From the NCBI RefSeq assembly GCF_022458895.1, contig NZ_JAINFL010000010.1, positions 159,790-223,789 on the forward strand: a stretch of DNA of 64,000 bases. Direction: 5' to 3'. The stretch's first letter is position 1. Each line of letters opens with the position of its first letter. The notes below the pieces were generated by a model. It searched no databases and was not told the origin of the DNA. It saw only the letters and a program-made list of their open reading frames with translations. Both the position numbers and the translations under genes were made by a program. Shown here piece after piece: positions 18,785 through 28,038 of this stretch. This DNA is from Roseihalotalea indica (GTDB lineage: Bacteria > Bacteroidota > Bacteroidia > Cytophagales > Cyclobacteriaceae).

Positions 18785-19198
18785 TTACATAGTTTGTGCT
18801 TCTACCAATTCTCCTTGTTCATCAAAGTATAAAATCGCGGGTTCATTGTCTTGATTTACCTGCAACTGATAGAACTTCTCATCAGAAGGCTCATCAGTTG
18901 TTTTTTCTACTAGTTGATAGGGTACAGCTTCTCCTGTCAATTCGAATGCTTGCTCTACAGTAGCATCACCGTATTTACTGCTTGCCAAACCATCTTTAAC
19001 TTCCTGAGGTAGCTCTTCTTCAGAGATAAGGGTTATACCCTCCTGAGATTCCATACCCTGCTGGGTAGTGGTCTCATCCATTGTTTCAGTTTCTTGCTCT
19101 TCTTGGGGTAATGGTTGCTCCTGAGGCAGAACTTCTTGAGCGTTAACGAATAACACGGTTCCTGCGGCAAATCCTATACTTAACAATAACTTTTTCAT
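18785..19198 (-). CDS. Small secreted Glu/Gln-rich protein, possibly PepSY-like
   Basis: 137 residues with signal peptide MKKLLLSIGFAAGTVLFVNAQ. A low-complexity Q/E/T-rich linker (about 22-55) precedes a compact domain: LPQEVKDGLASSKYGDATVEQAFEL, then FYQLQVNQDNEPAILYFDEQGELVEAQ. The LP..V...L...Y pattern and the terminal strand with D-x-x-G are reminiscent of the periplasmic PepSY-like fold of Bacteroidota, but this is a weak resemblance. Followed by a strong terminator. Confidence 0.65.
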   Translation of the reverse strand: MKKLLLSIGFAAGTVLFVNAQEVLPQEQPLPQEEQETETMDETTTQQGMESQEGITLISEEELPQEVKDGLASSKYGDATVEQAFELTGEAVPYQLVEKTTDEPSDEKFYQLQVNQDNEPAILYFDEQGELVEAQTM

Positions 19199-19444
19199 CT
19201 CAAAAAATAGTTAATAGTTTAAAAATCAGATATACCTACCCTATTAACAATATCGTTCCAGCAAGAATATTTTTTACATATCACTGATTATCAGAACTTT
19301 AAATAATCATCGTTGACAATATGGTGGGGCACCATAACCTCAGACTGGGGTATAGTGCAACAAATAAAGCAACTAGCTTTTCCAGCAGTCTTGCTTTTTC
19401 CTAATGAAACTTATGGCAAAAGGGGCTCAGGAAGACAGGTACTA

Positions 19445-20275
19445 CTATTCTTCCAGATTTAACAACTCTATATTTCGGAAGTCTATAGGTTGTCCCTCGC
19501 TTTGCAAAGCAATAAACCCCTCTTTCAACGACTTTCCATCTTGCTTAATTGACGGGTCAAACCCTTCTACAACCCCGCCGCCAATTTGAGGCTGGCTGTA
19601 CTGAAGCACAGTATCGCCATTGATGATGTGCGTAATTAGCGAATCGCCCAGCACAATAAGCTCTGCCGTTACCCATTGATCACCTTCGTAGGTATCAGAA
19701 GAGGAGCTTATGCAGTGCCGGGGGTCAATCTGCCCTTCGTAAACAACATCCGTACCGGGAGAACACATGTTGCCAGTAGGGCGAGGGTTACCATCACCTA
19801 AGCCCCCTAAAAACTGCATCTCTACTGAAATCGGCCAGTTCTGCTCCTTGGGCATGGTTCGCGGGTCTTGCGAGTGAAACATGACACCGCTGTTGCGCAA
19901 AGTGTAATCAGGTGCGCCCGGATGAAGCTCTCCCACAAATCGGTATTCCATCTTCAGATGAAAATGAGAGTATGGCTGCTCATAATAAAGGTGCCCGAAT
20001 TGATCATTGAAGTCGCCCTCGTACTCATCGTAGCGCACCTGTATTACACTGTCTACTACCCGAAAAGTATTACCATAATTTTCACCCACTTCATGATGGT
20101 GAATCTTTACAATCCAGTTATCAATATCCTGGCCATTGAACAGTGAAATCCATTCTTCTTCAGGATCGGAAGATGCTTGAGGTGGGTTTGAGGTCTGATT
20201 ATTTCCACTGCAACTAAGCATTATCGTTGAAACGAAAATCAGTAAATACAGTGTGTGATTGGTTGTGAAGTGCAT
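19445..20275 (-). CDS. DUF1080-family (3-keto-disaccharide hydrolase-like) lipoprotein
   Basis: 276 residues. Lipoprotein signal with lipobox LSC near residue 22, then a Ser/Pro linker and the DUF1080 concanavalin-like domain: WISLFNGQDIDNWIVK, FGHLYYEQPYSHFHLKMEYRF, RNSGVMFHSQDP, and EGFIALQSEGQPIDFRNIELLNL. Proteins of this family in Bacteroidota bind or cleave oxidised (3-keto) glycosides at the cell surface. Single gene. The substrate is not readable. Confidence 0.85.
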   Translation of the reverse strand: MHFTTNHTLYLLIFVSTIMLSCSGNNQTSNPPQASSDPEEEWISLFNGQDIDNWIVKIHHHEVGENYGNTFRVVDSVIQVRYDEYEGDFNDQFGHLYYEQPYSHFHLKMEYRFVGELHPGAPDYTLRNSGVMFHSQDPRTMPKEQNWPISVEMQFLGGLGDGNPRPTGNMCSPGTDVVYEGQIDPRHCISSSSDTYEGDQWVTAELIVLGDSLITHIINGDTVLQYSQPQIGGGVVEGFDPSIKQDGKSLKEGFIALQSEGQPIDFRNIELLNLEE

Positions 20276-20341
20276 AAGGTCTGGAAGAATTTATATGATG
20301 TAGTTTTTTGCAAGATAACAGGTTATTAGAAAGCCGGCATA

Positions 20342-20944
20342 TCATTTCCCAGGTGTCAGCCATTTACGGACTCCTATGATCAATAAAGCGAGGGATAGCA
20401 CACCAAACCAGAAAAACGAATCATTAGATGGGCCGGGTGGTGGTGGAACCAGAGCTCTTTCTTCAGGCGTTACAGCCCGACGACGCGCTAGTTCCAGTTG
20501 CATGCTTTCTTCGCCCTTTGCCATTGCCCAATGATGATTAGCAGAAAATAGGGGTTTTAACAGGAAAGAGAAGAAACGCAACAATGGTTTTTCTGCCCGA
20601 ATTTTCCAGTCATACGTAACATCTACTGCATCATGATTGGCAATGATTCTCCAAATGCCTCTGCCAACAAAATCTCCCTGGGCCTCTAACGCCAGTCGCC
20701 GATGAGGGATTTTCTCAGTAGTATGAAACTGCCAGCTTAGGTTATAAGGCAACCATCCTTTGGTATCCAGCGCAAAACGATCGGCATCTCCCTGTTTATC
20801 ATGGCCTATGACCTGAACATGCCGGTAAACCGAGGGCCACCATTGAACCAAGGATTCCGGTTCATCCAGTATATCGTATATTTCTTCCGGTGAAGCCTGA
20901 AATCGCCAATGCGTTATAAAATGATATTGATTGGTATCGCTCAT
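20342..20944 (-). CDS. SRPBCC-fold polyketide-cyclase-like protein with C-terminal membrane anchor
   Basis: 200 residues. START/Bet v1-like domain at about 5-150: HFITHWRFQASPEEIYDILDEPESLVQWWPSVYRHVQV is the standard N-terminal helix-strand pattern, with VTYDWKIRAEKP later. A Pro-rich linker leads to a single C-terminal transmembrane helix (about 174-194). It probably binds a hydrophobic ligand at the inner face of the membrane. Only 3 bp separate it from the upstream 2-oxoglutarate oxygenase gene, so the two are co-transcribed and may share a pathway. Confidence 0.75.
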   Translation of the reverse strand: MSDTNQYHFITHWRFQASPEEIYDILDEPESLVQWWPSVYRHVQVIGHDKQGDADRFALDTKGWLPYNLSWQFHTTEKIPHRRLALEAQGDFVGRGIWRIIANHDAVDVTYDWKIRAEKPLLRFFSFLLKPLFSANHHWAMAKGEESMQLELARRRAVTPEERALVPPPPGPSNDSFFWFGVLSLALLIIGVRKWLTPGK

Positions 20945-20947
20945 AAA

Positions 20948-21946
20948 TCAGATTACGTCCCGGCGCAGTTGCGGAAACACTTTAGATACTTTGTTCAAAA
21001 TATAATCTCCGTACGTTCCCTCAAACGTATGCACACTGGCCTGATCCCAGCGCTCCTGCGAGTCGTCAGGAACTTCAGTATGGCTGAGGTCTACCGGGGC
21101 AATCTGAGCATGGAAGTTTGGGTCAAAGAAAAAGGGATAGGAAAAGCGGCTTTGCCGGGATTGATTGAGTACCCGGTGTGGAGTAGAACGATACAGCCCC
21201 CGGGTAATGCGGTCTAGCATATCCCCAATATTGCAGACAAAGGCATTAGGAATAGGAGGCGCATCAATCCAGCCGGTTTTCGTTTTCACCTGCAATCCCC
21301 CGATCTGATCCTGCTTCAAGATAGTCAGTACTCCGTAGTCGGTATGCTCCCCTACCCCCCAGCCTGGTTCCTGTTCGGCAGCTGGGGTTGGCGATGGGTA
21401 ATGAAAAACACGAAATAAGATGAGCGGATCAGCCGTGTAGTGCCTGGCGAAGTAATGTTCTCCCAACCCCAGGCTTAACGAGATGCCTCGCATTAGTGTA
21501 TGACCCAGCGCAGTTAACGCATCCAGATATTCCAACACGGCCTCCCGAAATCCGGGGATATTCTCAGGGAAGAGATTAGCACCGTGCATGGGCAAACCGG
21601 CCTGCACTCCAGCGTCATCAGGAGATAGCTCTTCCCCAAAGTACAGTCCTTCTTTTAGGTCCGGTTTGCCTGAAGTGAGCTCCCCTCCTAGCGGAAAATA
21701 TCCTCGCCAGGCTTTTCCACCTCGCTCCATCCGAATCTGCAGCTTGGTTGGTTCATCCTGGGCAAAAAATTGATGACTCACCTTCTCTAATCGCTGCTGC
21801 AGAGTCTCAGATACACTATGCCCAACAATGTAAAAAAACCCATAAGTACGGCAAGCTTCCCCGATCTGACCAGCAACTGCTTTCTGATCTTCGTGCCCCT
21901 CCACCAGCGGGCGGATATCAATGATTGGTACAGAATTCACTTCCAT
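20948..21946 (-). CDS. 2-oxoglutarate/Fe(II) oxygenase, isopenicillin-N-synthase-like
   Basis: 332 residues. N-terminal DIOX_N region (VPIIDIRPLV, GFFYIVGHSV). The double-stranded beta-helix holds the iron ligands H-x-D in GEHTDYGVLTIL, the distal His in STPHRVLNQS, and the 2-oxoglutarate-binding Arg in RFSYPFFFDPN. The family hydroxylates or desaturates small molecules and amino-acid derivatives in the cytoplasm. It is first in a two-gene unit with the SRPBCC protein. Confidence 0.88.
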   Translation of the reverse strand: MEVNSVPIIDIRPLVEGHEDQKAVAGQIGEACRTYGFFYIVGHSVSETLQQRLEKVSHQFFAQDEPTKLQIRMERGGKAWRGYFPLGGELTSGKPDLKEGLYFGEELSPDDAGVQAGLPMHGANLFPENIPGFREAVLEYLDALTALGHTLMRGISLSLGLGEHYFARHYTADPLILFRVFHYPSPTPAAEQEPGWGVGEHTDYGVLTILKQDQIGGLQVKTKTGWIDAPPIPNAFVCNIGDMLDRITRGLYRSTPHRVLNQSRQSRFSYPFFFDPNFHAQIAPVDLSHTEVPDDSQERWDQASVHTFEGTYGDYILNKVSKVFPQLRRDVI

Positions 21947-22047
21947 GAATCAGCTATAGCAAAGTTATTTACCTTTAGCACTAAAGCAGTGCCAATAAAC
22001 AATGAAGATAGCGAGCCTTCGGCATTTGCCAAAGCATTTGCTCCTCA

Positions 22048-22941
22048 TTAATACTGATGAAATGCCTGCGAGACGAAGCTTAAAACGGTGGGAAGGGCCG
22101 TTCGCCAGTAGGTCCAGTTATGGCCACCATCGTGAATCCGAAATTCGTGGGGAATTTCCTTTTTCCGCATAGCAATGTGAACCAGCGAGTTTCCTTCGTA
22201 CAGAAAATCATCATCACCACAATCGATGTACCAACGTACCGCGTCCTTCTGATCATCAGACATAGCCTCGATCAGTGATAAAGCATTGTGGCGCTCGTAA
22301 TAAGATTTCACATCGGCTTCGGAAACATTCTGAGCACGCTCTCCCAATCGTTCTTTGAAAGCTTCCAGGCTTAAGGACCCGGTGCTTGCGCTAAGTGGGC
22401 AAGCTGAGGAGAACATTTCGGGGTGATGCAGGGCATACATGAAAGAGCCACCACCGCCCATAGAAAGGCCCGCCACCGCTCGGTAACGCTTCTCCCCCTT
22501 GATACGATACGTGCTTTCAATGAAGGGCACAAATTCTTCAAAGAAAAAATCCTCGTAACGCCATTCGCCGGATACATCATTAAAATAACCTCGCTGACCA
22601 GTATCGGCATCGGGCATCACAATAATCATGGGAGTGGCAGAGCCTTCTAAGATGGCTTTATCCGCGATGCGAAGTACCTCGCCAAATTGTACCCAGCCCG
22701 TTTGGTCATCACCCGCCCCGTGCAACAGGTACAACACCGGATAGCTTCGTTCTGAGGTTTCATAATCGGGTGGCAGATAGATAGCATATTTCCGATCACT
22801 ATCCAGCACTTCACTTGGTAATGATAAATTGTCATACACTTTCCCGTGTTGCGCCATTAGGAGAACTGGCAGCCCAACAAAACTCAAAAAGCTTAAAATA
22901 AAGCAGGTTCTTTTCATTGTAGATTTCATCGCAGATTTCAT
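22048..22941 (-). CDS. Secreted esterase of the esterase D / feruloyl-esterase-like family
   Basis: 297 residues. The start shows three in-frame Met codons (MKSAMKSTMKRT) from a short repeated ATGAAATC sequence, so the true start could be at residue 1, 5 or 9. Signal peptide to about residue 30 (ending LLMAQ). Alpha/beta-hydrolase core: YPVLYLLHGAGDDQTGW (oxyanion region), nucleophile Ser in GLSMGGGGSF, Asp near DCGDDDFLY and His in IHDGGHNWTYW. The family releases acyl or feruloyl groups from plant or algal polysaccharides or cleaves siderophore esters. Single gene. Confidence 0.85.
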   Translation of the reverse strand: MKSAMKSTMKRTCFILSFLSFVGLPVLLMAQHGKVYDNLSLPSEVLDSDRKYAIYLPPDYETSERSYPVLYLLHGAGDDQTGWVQFGEVLRIADKAILEGSATPMIIVMPDADTGQRGYFNDVSGEWRYEDFFFEEFVPFIESTYRIKGEKRYRAVAGLSMGGGGSFMYALHHPEMFSSACPLSASTGSLSLEAFKERLGERAQNVSEADVKSYYERHNALSLIEAMSDDQKDAVRWYIDCGDDDFLYEGNSLVHIAMRKKEIPHEFRIHDGGHNWTYWRTALPTVLSFVSQAFHQY

Positions 22942-23025
22942 CGTAGATTATAGGTTAGTTATACAAACACAATAAGGCAAAACCTTCTTTCCTCAAACCA
23001 ACTTCTCATTTAATTCTTCACTTCT

Positions 23026-24288
23026 TCAGACTTTCTGTAACAACCCGCCCAGCCCCACGAATGCCTGATACGCCATAAACAGCGAAAACAACAGCGTTAC
23101 TACCGTCAGCACATTAATGAATGTAGAACTTTTATGCTTACCGATCACACTTTCTTTATTAGTCAGTATCAACAGGAACAGCACGAGTAGCGGTAAGAAA
23201 ATAGCCTGAAGTGCCAGAGACATAATTTGGAGTAGCACCGGTTTTCCACCAAACAAAGGAGCGATAATTCCGGCCGCACAGAATGGTATTGCCAGCAACC
23301 GGAAGCGTATCGTTCGGGCATCTCGAGACCAGCCAGCAAAGTCAGCAATACTCCAGGTGGAAACTAACGCATTGGTAAAGGCGGAGGACACGCCGGCAGA
23401 GACAATGCCAACAACAAAGAGCGTAGCGGCAAATTTGCCCATCAGAGGCACCAAAGTGTAGGCCATATCCAGAGCATTTTCAATATGCATACCGCGCACG
23501 TGCAGGGTGGCCGAAGCACAAGCCATAATAACTGCTGAAACGATAAAGATCATTAACCCGGAGAGCTTAGCATCGCGGTTAGCATGGTTAAGGTCGTTCA
23601 AAGTCCAGCCTTTATCGTAAACAATGTAGGAACGCATGACGATAACACTACCGGCCAAAGTGGTGCCTACCATGGCTGCTGCAATAACACCTCCGCCCTC
23701 CGGAATCCCCGGAAGCAGGCCTGACCCAACACTCGCCAGAGAAGGGGGTGCCAGGAACATATTCACGATAAAACTCAACCCCAGTATTGTTACAAAAAAG
23801 ATAAGCACTCGCTCAAACGTAGCATACTTTCCAAAAGCAATTAGAAAGTAGATCAGCCCGCTCCAGCCAATACTTACCATCAAAGGATTCAGATTCAGCC
23901 AGGCGGCAAAAGATTCGGTGACAATGCCCAACACTCCCACATTGGAGGTGAATTGTGTCACAACAATGGCAAACACTATATAGAATGAGCCTACTTTCCC
24001 GAAATGAGTTTTAGCCAGTCCTACAAAGGTCTGTCCGGAGGCAAAGGTAAGGCGGCTGATAGAACTGATCAGCACCCAGAAGAAGAAGCAGGATAGCAGC
24101 AAGGCCCAGAGTAGATCCATTCCGTATTCGGCCCCAGACCAAACCAGCGAAGATACGCTGCCAGTACCGATAATAGCCCCGATTACAAAAATTGCTGGTC
24201 CATAGGCAGAAATCAATTGGCGTATTCGGGCAATCAGCGAAGTAGCCCGGGGTGATGAGGGGTCATGCATGTAATAGGTTGTTGTCAA
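23026..24288 (-). CDS. NRAMP-like membrane transporter lacking the canonical metal-binding motifs
   Basis: 420 residues and about eleven membrane helices in the LeuT-type arrangement. The first helix (GPAIFVIGAIIGTGSVSSLVWSG) aligns with NRAMP TM1, but the DPGN motif that coordinates Mn2+/Fe2+ is replaced by GTGS. The TM6 position where NRAMPs have A/T-MPH reads VGTTLAGSVI. The remainder (LLWALLLS, YATFERVL, GIVSAGVSSAFTNAL) supports the superfamily. Such divergent members may move Mg2+ or another substrate, or work by a different ligand set. Single gene with a 301-bp upstream gap. Confidence 0.75.
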   Translation of the reverse strand: MTTTYYMHDPSSPRATSLIARIRQLISAYGPAIFVIGAIIGTGSVSSLVWSGAEYGMDLLWALLLSCFFFWVLISSISRLTFASGQTFVGLAKTHFGKVGSFYIVFAIVVTQFTSNVGVLGIVTESFAAWLNLNPLMVSIGWSGLIYFLIAFGKYATFERVLIFFVTILGLSFIVNMFLAPPSLASVGSGLLPGIPEGGGVIAAAMVGTTLAGSVIVMRSYIVYDKGWTLNDLNHANRDAKLSGLMIFIVSAVIMACASATLHVRGMHIENALDMAYTLVPLMGKFAATLFVVGIVSAGVSSAFTNALVSTWSIADFAGWSRDARTIRFRLLAIPFCAAGIIAPLFGGKPVLLQIMSLALQAIFLPLLVLFLLILTNKESVIGKHKSSTFINVLTVVTLLFSLFMAYQAFVGLGGLLQKV

Positions 24289-24589
24289 AAAAGGCTTCCT
24301 TACTGCTTGGTATTACCCATGCTGAAAACATTGGGCAACTACTTGTAAGCATAGCTAAAGAAAGCATTTGACAAAGATTCTGAATTTAACTCAGAAAAGA
24401 AACCCACAGAAATTTCTTACCGTTAAAAGTTTCTCGAACAGATAGACAGATAAAGCTTTACTGAAGATGTGGATTTTGCTCACAGAGGGATTCTTTTCCT
24501 CATACCGATCAAAGCCACTTTTTTTCTTACAAATGTGTATATATTTAACCTAAAACGCCCTATACTAATTAAATCCTGTGATCTAACCT
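24289..24589. other. Divergent intergenic region
   Basis: Lies between the leftward NRAMP-like gene and the rightward histidine kinase gene and must hold both promoters. A small inverted repeat TTCTGA/TCAGAA (24378-24396) is the only symmetric element seen. No gene or clear TAnnTTTG box was found. Confidence 0.4.
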
Positions 24590-25765
24590 ATGGCTAAAAA
24601 CGCTGAAAGTATAAACTCCAATAATCAAGAAAATAAAGAGAAGTTAGAAACGATTAAGAATGTTGTTCAGAAAGAAGCTATCGATACAAAACTCATTCTG
24701 GATAGTATTCCTATTGGAGTTTGTATCACTGATCAACAAGGTGTGCTTATAAATGTCAATATTGCATTTTCAAAATTATTCGGATATACGAAAGAAGAAC
24801 TCATCGGCCAGCCTTTCACTATTCTGCTTCCCGAGCGTAACCGTCAAAGCTTCTCGTATTTACACAAAAAGTGGAAGGGACAACTTTACGAGCAAAGAGG
24901 AAACTGGCGCATGATCAATAAAGATGGTGATGAGTTTACGGTTCTTTCTAATGCTTCATTTCAACAGGATGAACAAACCGGCCAGTACCAACAATTTACT
25001 TTTCTGGTTGATACTAAAGACCAGGAGCAGTCACACCTCGAGTTACAAAGCACTATAGACCTCTTGTACCAGAGATTGGAAATTCAGGATCATGCTCACC
25101 AACAAGATGAGCATGACTTGAAAAACAATGTTGGCTCTATGGTTAACATTGCTGATATTTTACTGAACCGGAAACCCACGCAAGAACAGGAGCGGTGGCT
25201 ACGGATGCTTATGCAGGTGGGAACCAAAACTATGCATATGCTGAAAGCTTCTTCTGATTACGCCCGGATGGAAAAAGAAAGCTACGCACCCGAGATCAGT
25301 AAATTTAGCTTTGCCGAGACTATGCAGGAAGTAATTAGTAATCTGCAAGAAATAGCAAACCGTAAATCTGCTTCTTTCTCTTTTGCTTATAATGGAAAGG
25401 CTACCTCCCTTGAGCATATAGCCATTACACTGGAAGCTGATAGGTATTATATGGAAGAACTCCTTCGTTTTCTGTTACAAAATGCACTGGAGGCTTCGCC
25501 CGACCATGCCGAGATTACTATCGAAGTAGAAAAAGAAGAAGCATTCGTGTTGAAGTTTCATAACCAGGGTATTATTCCTTCTGATATCCAATCTCATTTT
25601 TTTGAAAAATATGTTTCTTCTGGTAAGAATCAAGGTTCTGGACTTGGCACATATCTGGCAAAGCTCATTGTGGAGTTGCACGGTGGCACCATTACTTACC
25701 GCACTTCTGAGAAAGCGGGCACGACCATTTTTATTCACCTGCCCCGACAGGTAGTAGTAGATTAG
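24590..25765 (+). CDS. Soluble PAS-domain sensor histidine kinase, orphan
   Basis: 391 residues without membrane helices. PAS domain at about 35-145 (LDSIPIGVCITDQQGVLINVNIAFSKLFGYTKEELIG) with a following PAC-like segment. The phosphoacceptor region has His175 in DEHDLKNNVGSMVNIADILL. The HATPase domain shows an N box (LLQNALEASP) and G2 box (GSGLGTYLAKLIVELHGG). Canonical length. The H box is HDLKN rather than HELRTP, as in some single-protein phosphorelay starters. No response regulator adjoins, so the partner is elsewhere. A long hairpin follows at 25802-25848. Confidence 0.85.
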   Translation: MAKNAESINSNNQENKEKLETIKNVVQKEAIDTKLILDSIPIGVCITDQQGVLINVNIAFSKLFGYTKEELIGQPFTILLPERNRQSFSYLHKKWKGQLYEQRGNWRMINKDGDEFTVLSNASFQQDEQTGQYQQFTFLVDTKDQEQSHLELQSTIDLLYQRLEIQDHAHQQDEHDLKNNVGSMVNIADILLNRKPTQEQERWLRMLMQVGTKTMHMLKASSDYARMEKESYAPEISKFSFAETMQEVISNLQEIANRKSASFSFAYNGKATSLEHIAITLEADRYYMEELLRFLLQNALEASPDHAEITIEVEKEEAFVLKFHNQGIIPSDIQSHFFEKYVSSGKNQGSGLGTYLAKLIVELHGGTITYRTSEKAGTTIFIHLPRQVVVD

Positions 25766-25801
25766 CAATCCTATTTTTCAGTTATTTTCTTCTCTATCGG
25801 C

Positions 25802-25848
25802 TTGCATTCTTAGCCAAATGCCTCTGTAGTGAGGCGGGAAGAATGCAA
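25802..25848. terminator. Long two-tier hairpin downstream of the histidine kinase
   Basis: Outer arms TTGCATTCTT (25802-25811) and AAGAATGCAA (25839-25848) are perfect complements. Inner arms GCCTC (25820-25824) and GAGGC (25831-25835) stack within. It lies 36 bp after the kinase stop. The following sequence is only moderately T-rich, so it may be a terminator, an mRNA-stabilising stem or a repeat palindrome. Confidence 0.5.
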
Positions 25849-25996
25849 CATCTTATTTATTTATTCACAAATAATCTATTATTAGGAATGTAATCTCTGC
25901 ATATAATTTTCGTTTTTATTAGGAGAGGAAGATAGAAAGCCATTGATTCTAACCTCACTTTTTCCTAGTTTGCCACCTATTTAAATTTCATCAATT

Positions 25997-26335
25997 ATGA
26001 GACAAGTCAGTTTTCTAAAGCGCCCCAGCCGGCGCGAGTTGATGGAGAAACTAAAGGAAGATTTTGGCAATGACTGTTCGTACCGTTTTTTTGGTTTCGG
26101 CCCATTAAAACGTATCATAGTCAGTAAATCTCCCTTTATCGCTGTTCAAATTTCGTATCGAGGCGAGAAAAAGGTATTAATCGAAGGTACTTACGCATCG
26201 ATATTAGTAGCCACCCTCATACAAACTGTTTATAACTTCTTCAGTAATGCAGCCCACTCCACTCCGGCTACGCGAAAATCCTGGAAAATGCTGGAAGAAG
26301 ATATTGTAGCCTTTCTGGCTCACAGGTTTAAGTAA
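25997..26335 (+). CDS. Hypothetical protein, 112 aa
   Basis: Basic, soluble-looking N-terminus (MRQVSFLKRPSRRELMEKLKEDFG) followed by a beta-rich middle (KRIIVSKSPFIAVQISYRGEKKVLIEG) and one hydrophobic helix (ASILVATLIQTVYNFF). No family recognised. It converges with the sugar dehydrogenase gene on the other strand. Confidence 0.5.
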   Translation: MRQVSFLKRPSRRELMEKLKEDFGNDCSYRFFGFGPLKRIIVSKSPFIAVQISYRGEKKVLIEGTYASILVATLIQTVYNFFSNAAHSTPATRKSWKMLEEDIVAFLAHRFK

Positions 26336-26440
26336 CAAAAAGCACATTGTATTGTAACTTATTATTTTACCATTGTTCAGCACCTCTCTCTATCCATCTA
26401 TCAGCTCTCCTTTTCGTCAATACTCTCTCCCCCCTTATCT

Positions 26441-27892
26441 TCACTGACTCTGCTTTTGCAATGGTTTACCTTCCGGGGTAATACGCAATACTTTATCCGG
26501 CTGATTCAAGATTACGTATAAGGCTCCGTCCGGGGCAAAGGTAATATCCCGCACGCGTCCCACTCCCTTCAAGATCATCTCCTGCCGGGTCACCTGATCA
26601 GTTTCAATTACCAGTCGGCGAAGTTCTTCAAACGCCAGGGCGCCTACCAGTAAGTTATTTTCCCACTGCGAAAACAGCGGACTGCTCACAAACATGGCCG
26701 GGCATACGGCAATGGATGGCGTCCAGTAGGTGATGGGCTGTTCCATACCCGACTGTTGGGTTTTCTCTGAAACAATTTCTCCGCTATAATCTACGCCGTA
26801 GGTAATAACCGGCCAGCCATAGTTAGCTCCTTTCTTCAGGATATTCAGTTCATCGCCACCCATCGGGCCATGCTCGGTTGCCCAGATATCTCCGGTTTCG
26901 GGGTGCTGAGTAATGCCCTGTACGTTACGGTTGCCAAGGGTATAAATTGCGGCCAGGGCCCCCGGCTCATCAGCAAAAGGATTATCTTCCGGAATACTGC
27001 CATCCGAATTGATGCGGAATGTTTTTCCGGTGGCTGCCCCTGGGTTCTGAGAGGCATCCGCCTGGGCCATATCACCAATACTAAAGTATAAATAGCCTTC
27101 ATCATCAAAAAGAAACCGGCAACCCCAACGGTTACCGCCAACCACCAGCAGAGAGTCCGGCACCTCAAACAACGTTTCCTGATTGGTCCACTGATGGTCG
27201 TTAATCTTTCCCCGCACAATCTTAGTCATGGCTTCTGCCTGATCATCATGCACATCGCCATCGGTATGGCTATAGGCCAGGTAGACCCACCCGTTAGCGG
27301 CATAGTCCGGATCAAGGATGATGTCCATATACCCCCCAGTTTTGCTTTCGTAGGTAGGAGGCACTCCCTGAATGGGTTGAGGGTCCAGTTTATTATCTAC
27401 CATCCAACGGATTTTTCCGGGTCGTTCGGTAATTAGCGCCCGGTGCTCATCGGCAAACGCCATTCCCCAGGGGGTTTGTAACCCTTCAGTAACCACCTCC
27501 TCCACCTTGAGGGTATAGACTTCTGTTTTCAGTTCTTCGGGAATGGAGCGCTCGGCAGTGGGTGGTGTGTCCTGCGCCTCAATGATAAAATCAGCCACCG
27601 CACCAATCTGCTCATCAGTAAGCACAGTGTGCCAGGCCGCCATTTCTGTATTAGGAATTCCAAATTTCACGTTACGAACCAACGCCCCTTTGCCCCGTCC
27701 GTAGGTCCAGTCAGTTTTAATGAGCGTAGTGGCTGAGCCACCCTGCAATTGCGCTCCGTGGCACCCGGCACAATAGGTTTGGTATACTTGCGCTCCATCC
27801 TGCGCCTGTACTGAGATTGTGCAACTGAAGAGAATAGCAACCATGAGTAAAAGAGGACAGTAGGTAAATTGTGCATCAGGGAATACTCGCAT
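26441..27892 (-). CDS. Fused cytochrome c - PQQ-dependent aldose sugar dehydrogenase
   Basis: Predicted periplasmic oxidase of aldoses that passes electrons from PQQ to its own heme. Signal peptide MRVFPDAQFT...VQAQ. A short cytochrome c domain at about 35-105 (from ATG 27892) carries the heme motif CAGCH, with Met ligand likely in the TEMAAWH segment. A six-bladed beta-propeller of the soluble glucose/sorbosone dehydrogenase type follows: LQTPWGMAFADEHRALITERPGK, LDPDYAANGWVYLAYSH, NRWGCRFLFDDEGYLYFSIGD, RNVQGITQHPETGDIWATEHGP and RVRDITFAPDGALYV. An ATG at 27931 would add 13 residues before the signal peptide; ATG 27892 gives the better signal sequence. Single gene. Confidence 0.85.
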   Translation of the reverse strand: MRVFPDAQFTYCPLLLMVAILFSCTISVQAQDGAQVYQTYCAGCHGAQLQGGSATTLIKTDWTYGRGKGALVRNVKFGIPNTEMAAWHTVLTDEQIGAVADFIIEAQDTPPTAERSIPEELKTEVYTLKVEEVVTEGLQTPWGMAFADEHRALITERPGKIRWMVDNKLDPQPIQGVPPTYESKTGGYMDIILDPDYAANGWVYLAYSHTDGDVHDDQAEAMTKIVRGKINDHQWTNQETLFEVPDSLLVVGGNRWGCRFLFDDEGYLYFSIGDMAQADASQNPGAATGKTFRINSDGSIPEDNPFADEPGALAAIYTLGNRNVQGITQHPETGDIWATEHGPMGGDELNILKKGANYGWPVITYGVDYSGEIVSEKTQQSGMEQPITYWTPSIAVCPAMFVSSPLFSQWENNLLVGALAFEELRRLVIETDQVTRQEMILKGVGRVRDITFAPDGALYVILNQPDKVLRITPEGKPLQKQSQ

Positions 27893-28038
27893 GAGGGTAT
27901 TGGCAAAAGGAAATTGAGTAAAAAAGTGCATAGCATCGTAGGTTAGGCTAACTATTCGTTATTGAGTATAAGGTTAACAGTAATTTGCCGCTAACGTTTT
28001 CATTCTTTATCCACTACTTCGCTTTGCCTATATCTTTA

